Assembly: GCA_024364735.1 (NCBI GenBank)
Contig: JAGFNQ010001195.1
Coordinates: 1,094,464 to 1,158,463 of the forward strand
DNA: 64,000 bases
Reading direction: 5' to 3'
DNA from: Boesenbergia rotunda
Taxonomy: Eukaryota; Streptophyta; Magnoliopsida; Zingiberales; Zingiberaceae
How positions within the stretch are numbered: position 1 is the stretch's first letter; every line of letters begins with the position of its first letter. This document shows positions 58,584 to 64,000 of this stretch, piece after piece. The notes under the pieces are model-generated. The model did no database searches, was not told the DNA's origin, and worked only from the letters and a program-made list of their open reading frames with translations. Both the position numbers and the translations under genes were made by a program.

Positions 58584-60415
58584 CACTACTAAAAAATTGT
58601 CATATACTCACGATAAATTTTAACTACACATATACGTACAAACTGTAGGTATAGGTAACATATAACCACAAATATATAACATCGTCACTATAAGTTATAG
58701 GGACAGATATCAGTACTGTGGATATTGAATATTTATACCTACACTTATAATTTATTGTCACTATAATTTTTTTAATGTGAATATAAGTAACATATACCTA
58801 CACTTATAATTTACTATTACTATATTTTTTCTATGAGTATAAATAATATATACTCACCATTAATAGAATTTTAATAATAGATTTCGTCACTGATTACAAC
58901 AATTATTAATTATAAAATAATATATTATAATAAATTTTGATTAAAAAAATTGATGAAGTAGATATTATTTTAGGCTTCATCAATTTCAAAAAAGGGGCTT
59001 CACTTTTAATTTTAAATAACATTTAATTTCATAATACTTACTCATAATAAATTAGACAAAATAATTTATAATTGTTGGATGCTAAAGTAATAAGTTTGAA
59101 CTCATTTATATAATATAAAGTTATAAGATGAATCGATTTTTTTAATCCATCCTAATTTTGTTTTAACCTTATAGCTATACATATTTAAACTATGGGTATA
59201 GATAACATATAACCACATATATATAAAATCGTCACTATAAATTATAGGGATAGATCAATACTGTGAGTATTAAATATCTATACCTACACTTATATTTTAT
59301 TGTCACTATAATTTTTTTTTACAGCGGGTATAAGTAGCGTATACCTACACTTATAATTTACTGTCACTATAACCTTTTTTCTATAAATATAAATAATATA
59401 TACCCACACTCATAGTTTACCGTCACTATAACCTTTATATGTGACATATGCGTGGTTTGGTTTGGAGAGTTTGGGTTTGGGTTTGTCTCCAACACCGGCG
59501 CCACCGTCTGCGGTAATAGGGGAGTGGTTGAGGGTGTGGTCCAAAGTGCCCTCATAACCATTGATGATCTTCAAACTATGAATCAAGGTGACAATATTGT
59601 GCTAGTATACATTTCCTTTTGTTGTTCCTATCCCTTTTTATTTTTGAAAAGATTTCATCAGAATTGGAAACTTCAAAAGGTTAGAAATATCTATCCCCTA
59701 TCGTAAACTATTTATTATGATAAACTTTATCAAAAGAATTATTTAAAAAATTAAAATATCATATTAAACTATTTATTAGGCCAAAATGTTAAAAATTTTG
59801 GAAAGGTTTACGGGGTAATCTGGACACAAAATAGGTTAATATTGATACCTATTATTTTAGAACTTGTTTTACTTTTAATATAATTGAAGCCTTTTTTTAA
59901 TATGATTGTTATTCTTACATATATATAAATTTAAATATATAAATTAAATTCTAATTTTTAATTTTTTTTACCCATAATAAAAAATCATTATATGATATAC
60001 TCACGGAAAATTTAAATTTAACAAAAGTGTGGCTATAATTTATACCCATAGAAAATTAAAAATCATATCGCTATAAGCTATACCCACGGAAAAAAGACCT
60101 TTGCACTAAAGTATATAGTGATAGAATTATTTTCATGGGTAATTACTTGGTGATTATTTATAACGGTTTTTAGTTCTGTCACTAAAACCTCTAGTGATAC
60201 AATGAAATCCGTAGGTATAAGTCGAGGTATTTTCTGACGGTAATGAGTACCGTCACTATATGTTATACTGACGGTAAAAAAACCGTCGGTAAAGATAAAG
60301 TAAAAATGACAGAAATGAACGCCCGTGGGTATAGACTTTTGAGGTCTATATCCACGATTTTCATACTTTTACCTATGATTTTTTATTAAGGGTATAGGGT
60401 AATTTTCTTGTAGTG
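58584..60415. mobile_element. Non-autonomous CACTA element, 1.83 kb, TSD TAT
   Basis: Begins CACTACTAAAAAATTGTC and ends AATTTTCTTGTAGTG, complementary at the outer bases, with the 3-bp TAT on both sides (58581-58583, 60416-60418). The interior is filled with repeated TATACCTACACTTATAATTT and CGTCACTATAA words and, near the right end, GACGGT/ACCGTC pairs. No transposase. It depends on another CACTA family for movement; its subterminal words differ from those of the 12624-20645 element. Confidence 0.85.
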
Positions 60416-60889
60416 TATGGAATGTATATTGATCTTTTTGGAATTGAATCAAGATGAAGATTACAGAACTCCTTCCCATATCACGATCTTTGTTAAAGCT
60501 GAAGATGACAATCTAACTCATGGGTAGTGAGACCCACGTAGTACCAATTGCAGAAGTGTGCATGGAGTGACATGGGATGTCGTTGTTAAATCTCCTAGTG
60601 ATAGATTAAAAATTTGAGACTCATGTACGATATATTATTAAAAATTTTACTCACTAATGGATAGTAGACTTAAGAATACTAGCTATAAAAAAAAGATAGA
60701 TTCATTATCTTAACGACCTCCTAAAATTGATCTCACGGATATGGAGAGAGGTTCATGTAAGTATGTAGATAATAAACACATGGTGGGGCCGAAAATACAG
60801 GTCATTACCTCCTGAGAACCAACCCTAAGCTATTATCCCAGAAATGTCATGCGTCTACCGTCTGTACTATACCCTGGGAGCGAGAATGT
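60416..60889. other. Unassigned non-coding stretch
   Basis: No gene or element end recognised between the CACTA element and the solo LTR. Confidence 0.45.
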
Positions 60890-63539
60890 TGTTGGTGCCG
60901 GAAGCACTATATCGAACCTTGTTTTGATATTGGCAAAGGATTCAAAGCTAAGTACTATTTGTGATCTAATAAAGTTACTCAAGTGTGTAGGAAAGTCCTA
61001 GTTAATCTAGGCAAGAAGTCCTGGCAAAGGGCTGGGCAAGAAGTCCTGGTCGAGGACTGGGCAAGAAGTCCTGGCAAAGGGCTGGGCACCGAAGACTTGA
61101 CTGGAAGTTGGGCAAGAAGTCCTGATCGCGGACTGGGCACGAAGACCTGATCGGGAGATTCGGCAAAAGTCCAACCGGAGGAGCCGGTTGGCAAAAAGGT
61201 AAATTCTCCCGGGAGGAGTAGGTGAGGACGTGTTCCCCGGAGGAGGGAACATTAGGCGTCGGTTCGACCTAGGGTTCCATTTGGGAGACCCAAAGTTAGA
61301 ACCAAGACAGCTTAGGCTGTAAATAACGTCCAACATACTTGCTTCTTGTGTTTTGGAACTAACCTTGGTTGCAGGGAACGAAGGAACGGTGTTTCTGCAG
61401 CTTAGGCGCCTCAATGGAGTGAGACGCCTCACTGGGCTAGGCACCCGGATGGATACGGGCGCCCCAGTTCAAGACAAAAATAAAACCATCGAAGCAAATT
61501 GCCACGAAGCCTCTGGACCAAGTCAGCTCAGGCGCCTGTGTTAACACAGGCGCCCCCATTAGCCCAGACACCTCAGTGAAGGGGATAAGCGCTAACCAAG
61601 CCTGCGGATAGGAGTTCTCGCAGGAGAGGTCACGTGTCAGGTGCCCCTATCGATACAGGCCCACTTATGGCTGCTATAAATAGGGGTTCACCCCTAAGGC
61701 TTCAACAATCTCACTCACATCACTCCAAACACTTTCATTCAAGCGCTGTGCTCCAACAAACTTCGACTTCGCGATTCCAACGCCGCCGACGACCCTCTGC
61801 TCCAAATTTTCATCCACCTCGGGCGTCGGTAATTTTTAATTACGAAAAGTGTTGTGTTGGTGCAATTTGCACTAATAGTTAAACCTGAGTTTTGATGAAT
61901 GACAAATAGGTTAAAGTTAGACTTGCTTTTGGTTTTGACCTCTTTACTAAGTGTGCAGGGTTGAAAGACTTAGGACCTGACACCAGGCTGACGTCCAGGG
62001 TGGTTGAGTCCTGGCGGGAAGTCCAGGGTGGTTGAGTCCTGGCGAGAAGTCCAGTTGGGTTCACGGGGCCTGACAACTGGCTGAAGCCCAAGTTGGTTGA
62101 AACTTGGCAAAAAGACCAGGGTGGTTAACCCTGGCAGGAAGACCTGGTGGGTTAAGAAGTTGAGTAGAGCTGCACGAGGTAAGTGAGGTAAGTCACTGGA
62201 GGAGCGAACCAGTGAGGACGGGTCCTATTTTAGGACTGTAGGCGCGGTCCAACTTAGACCCATTTTGGTGACCTCGGTTGAGTCCTGGTTAGATCCTTAT
62301 CCAGGTTTGGACGGGGTCTAATTAACTCTAAATGCATTAACTCTATTTTACAGAATTTATTTAATTAGATTCTAAATGCATTAACTCTATTTTACAGAAT
62401 TTATTTAATTAGATTTTGTAGTTGAATTTTATAAAATTATTCCTTATCTAAAGCCTTGGTGGAGGATAAATTATCATTTAAATTATTCGTATTTCCTTCT
62501 TTTTAGAGAATAAAATTATTCCTACTAATGCTTAAAATTCTCACGTAAAGCTTAGCTGGAAGGATAAAATCTCCTTTTAAATTGTAAGAGGATAAAACCT
62601 CTCGGTTAACTTTTCAATATTCTGTATTTATATTTTATTTAAATTATTTTCTTAATTGAAGCAAAGGATAGAAACATTATCTTTTTTTTAATTATTTTAT
62701 CTTGTTGATGGATAAAATTTGAGCTGAGAAGATCATGCATCGAGGCACTATAAATAGAAGCAAGCAAGCCCTCTAACAGATAAGAAAATTTGATTCTGGT
62801 TCAAGCTTTGGCGCTCTCTTGCTTCCACGCTCCTCTGCTGCGGTTTGTGCTTTGACTCGACGCTGTCCGACCGCTGCTGGAAGATCGCTCCCAACACCCA
62901 AGCTGCTTCAGATAAATCTAAGTGTTGGGTAACGATTTTTTTCTGCACTTAAATTATTTAAGGGGGAAGTGTAGGGCTGTTACACTTCCGCCCAATCTTG
63001 TATTCGAATCACTCTATCGGTAGTTTGTCGATAGAGGTTTTTAGTGGATTGCCCACAGGAAAGGTTCAAGGAACCTGGGCCTTCGAGTAGGAGTCGGCGA
63101 AGGCTCCGAACGAAGTAAAACTCCTCGTGTAATTTTTTTTATTTTTCGCTTTCGCATTTCGTTTTAATTTTTCCTCTGCGCACGTTATAAAAAGCATCGT
63201 ACAATTTTCTATCGACTCTGATTTTATAACGAAGATTTTAAAAGTCACGTGATTCACCCCCCCTCTCACGTGCATCGGTCCTATATGTTGTACTTTAAAT
63301 TTCAGTTCTATATCTGTACTCAACCTGTAAAAGATTTTTAACAAATATAGAATTGCCCAACGTAAACGGTCAAGGACCGTGGGCCTTGGAATAGGAGTTG
63401 ACCGCGACTCTGAACCAAGTAAAACCAACTTGTGTTAGCGATTGTTTTATTATTTTCCGCTGCGTAATCGCTCTACTTTTCCGAAAAATTTCTATATCGA
63501 TATTCACCCCCCCCTCTATCGATTTTCTCCGATCTAACA
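60890..63539 (+). mobile_element. Solo LTR (TGTTGGTGC family), interrupted by a nested solo LTR, TSD AATGT
   Basis: Starts TGTTGGTGCCGG at 60890 and ends GATCTAACA at 63539. AATGT is duplicated at 60885-60889 and 63540-63544. Without the insertion (61855-63290) it measures about 1.21 kb. It contains GGCAAGAAGTCCTGG tandem words (61010-61150), GGCGCC-rich boxes (61400-61560), a TATA-like CTATAAATAGGGG (61674) and, near its end, CCGTGGGCCTTGGAATAGG. It lies in copia-derived DNA (RNase H remnant just to the right). Confidence 0.85.
61855..63285 (+). mobile_element. Nested solo LTR of a related family, TSD TGTTG
   Basis: Starts TGTTGGTGCAATTTGCAC and ends ATCGGTCCTATA, where the last bases may be a mutated CA end. 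TGTTG precedes it (61850-61854) and follows it (63286-63290). Removing it joins AAAAGTGTTG to TACTTTAAATTTCAG, restoring a continuous outer LTR. Inside: CTGG-rich tandem words (GTCCAGGGTGGTTGAGTCCT at 61995 and 62020), an exact 56-bp duplication around TCTAAATGCATTAACTCTAT (62328 and 62384), CACTATAAATAGAAG TATA-like box (62747) and CCTGGGCCTTCGAGTAGGAG (63074), parallel to the outer LTR's CCGTGGGCCTTGG. Confidence 0.75.
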
Positions 63540-63544
63540 AATGT

Positions 63545-64000
63545 TACCTATTAAGATAGATATTTATGTGTACTTTCTCATTCCTCATGATGAGCAGTAT
63601 ACTTGATCTCAACTTAGCCCCTTCGTAAGAGAATCTGTCAATTATCTTTGAACTTAACATATTCGATTGCAATGACTCCATTCGAGATCAACTACCTAAT
63701 GATATTGTGTCTACCACATATATATCGTGACTTACCATTATACATACTACTCTGTGCCCTTCCAATCGCCGACTGACTATCACAGTATATAAGTACGGCG
63801 GACACAGGTTTCGTCTAGCTCAGAATATCTTCTAAGAAGTTCCGCAGCCATTCAGCTTCCTCAGCTGCTTTGTCTAGTGCTATAAAGTCAGATTCCATAG
63901 TTGACGGAGCAATGCACGTTTGCTTAGTGGACTTCCAAGATACCGCTCCCCCACCGATCGTGAGTATATATCCACTAGTGGATTTGGAGTCTTTTGTATC
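63545..64000 (-). pseudogene. Ty1-copia reverse transcriptase/RNase H C-terminal fragment
   Basis: From the window edge leftward on the minus strand: DTKDSKSTSGYILTIGGGAV, SWKSTKQTCIAPSTMESDFI, ALDKAAEEAEWLRNFLEDI, then TAG, then VLIYCDSQSAIGRAQ (RNase H catalytic Asp) and MYNGKSRYICGRHNIIR followed by further stops. This is the 3' end of copia pol. The gene continues beyond the window on its 5' side. Two of the stops look like Trp and Gln codons lost by transition. The nested solo LTRs at 60890-63539 lie immediately downstream. Confidence 0.85.

Noticed and set aside
59452..59706. 84-residue frame inside the non-autonomous CACTA element
   Set aside because: Hydrophobic, AT-driven composition with no domain; it lies among subterminal repeats.

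Overview
This window is nuclear DNA from a flowering plant. The evidence is spliced genes with GT-AG introns, a plant tRNA-Val(AAC), a cytosolic UDP-xylose synthase, a subgroup-Ia-type bHLH factor, and dense Ty3-gypsy, Ty1-copia, LINE and CACTA elements. Repeat style and protein flavour suggest a large-genome monocot, possibly Zingiberales. That placement is an impression, not something the sequence proves.

The left third (1-12 kb) is the gene-bearing part. It holds a small terminal-inverted-repeat element (1683-2258), an acidic plant protein of unknown function with a one-base break in a C run (2482-3203), tRNA-Val on the minus strand (5169-5242), and a complete 12-exon UXS gene on the minus strand (5903-9199). 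The only other confident host gene is a three-exon bHLH factor (36147-37604).

Everything else is mostly mobile DNA, and many boundaries can be read directly from target-site duplications (TSDs). They are: a full-length 8.0 kb CACTA transposon (12624-20645, TSD ATC) carrying both a TNP2-type and a PF03004-type gene; a solo LTR (20996-22105, TSD CAATA); a decayed LINE (about 25.1-32.65 kb); a minus-strand, non-autonomous gypsy element of Tat-like character (39489-52062) that lacks recognisable gag-pol but keeps antisense ORFs and three consecutive tandem arrays of 95, 68 and 45 bp; a 2.29 kb solo LTR nested in that element's 3' LTR (TSD ACCTA); a deleted gypsy element (52310-57338, TSD TATAC); a 1.8 kb non-autonomous CACTA element (58584-60415, TSD TAT); a solo LTR nested inside another solo LTR (60890-63539, TSDs AATGT and TGTTG); and a copia RNase H fragment at the right edge.

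Two points deserve most attention. First, the CACTA element is structurally perfect, but its coding capacity is broken by stop codons explainable as C-to-T or G-to-A changes, and it carries a GC-rich 20-bp tandem array just upstream of the transposase. Second, the 12.6 kb gypsy derivative has lost its sense-strand genes while retaining antisense ORFs and graded tandem arrays. A 25-N gap at 45196-45220 marks an assembly break inside it.
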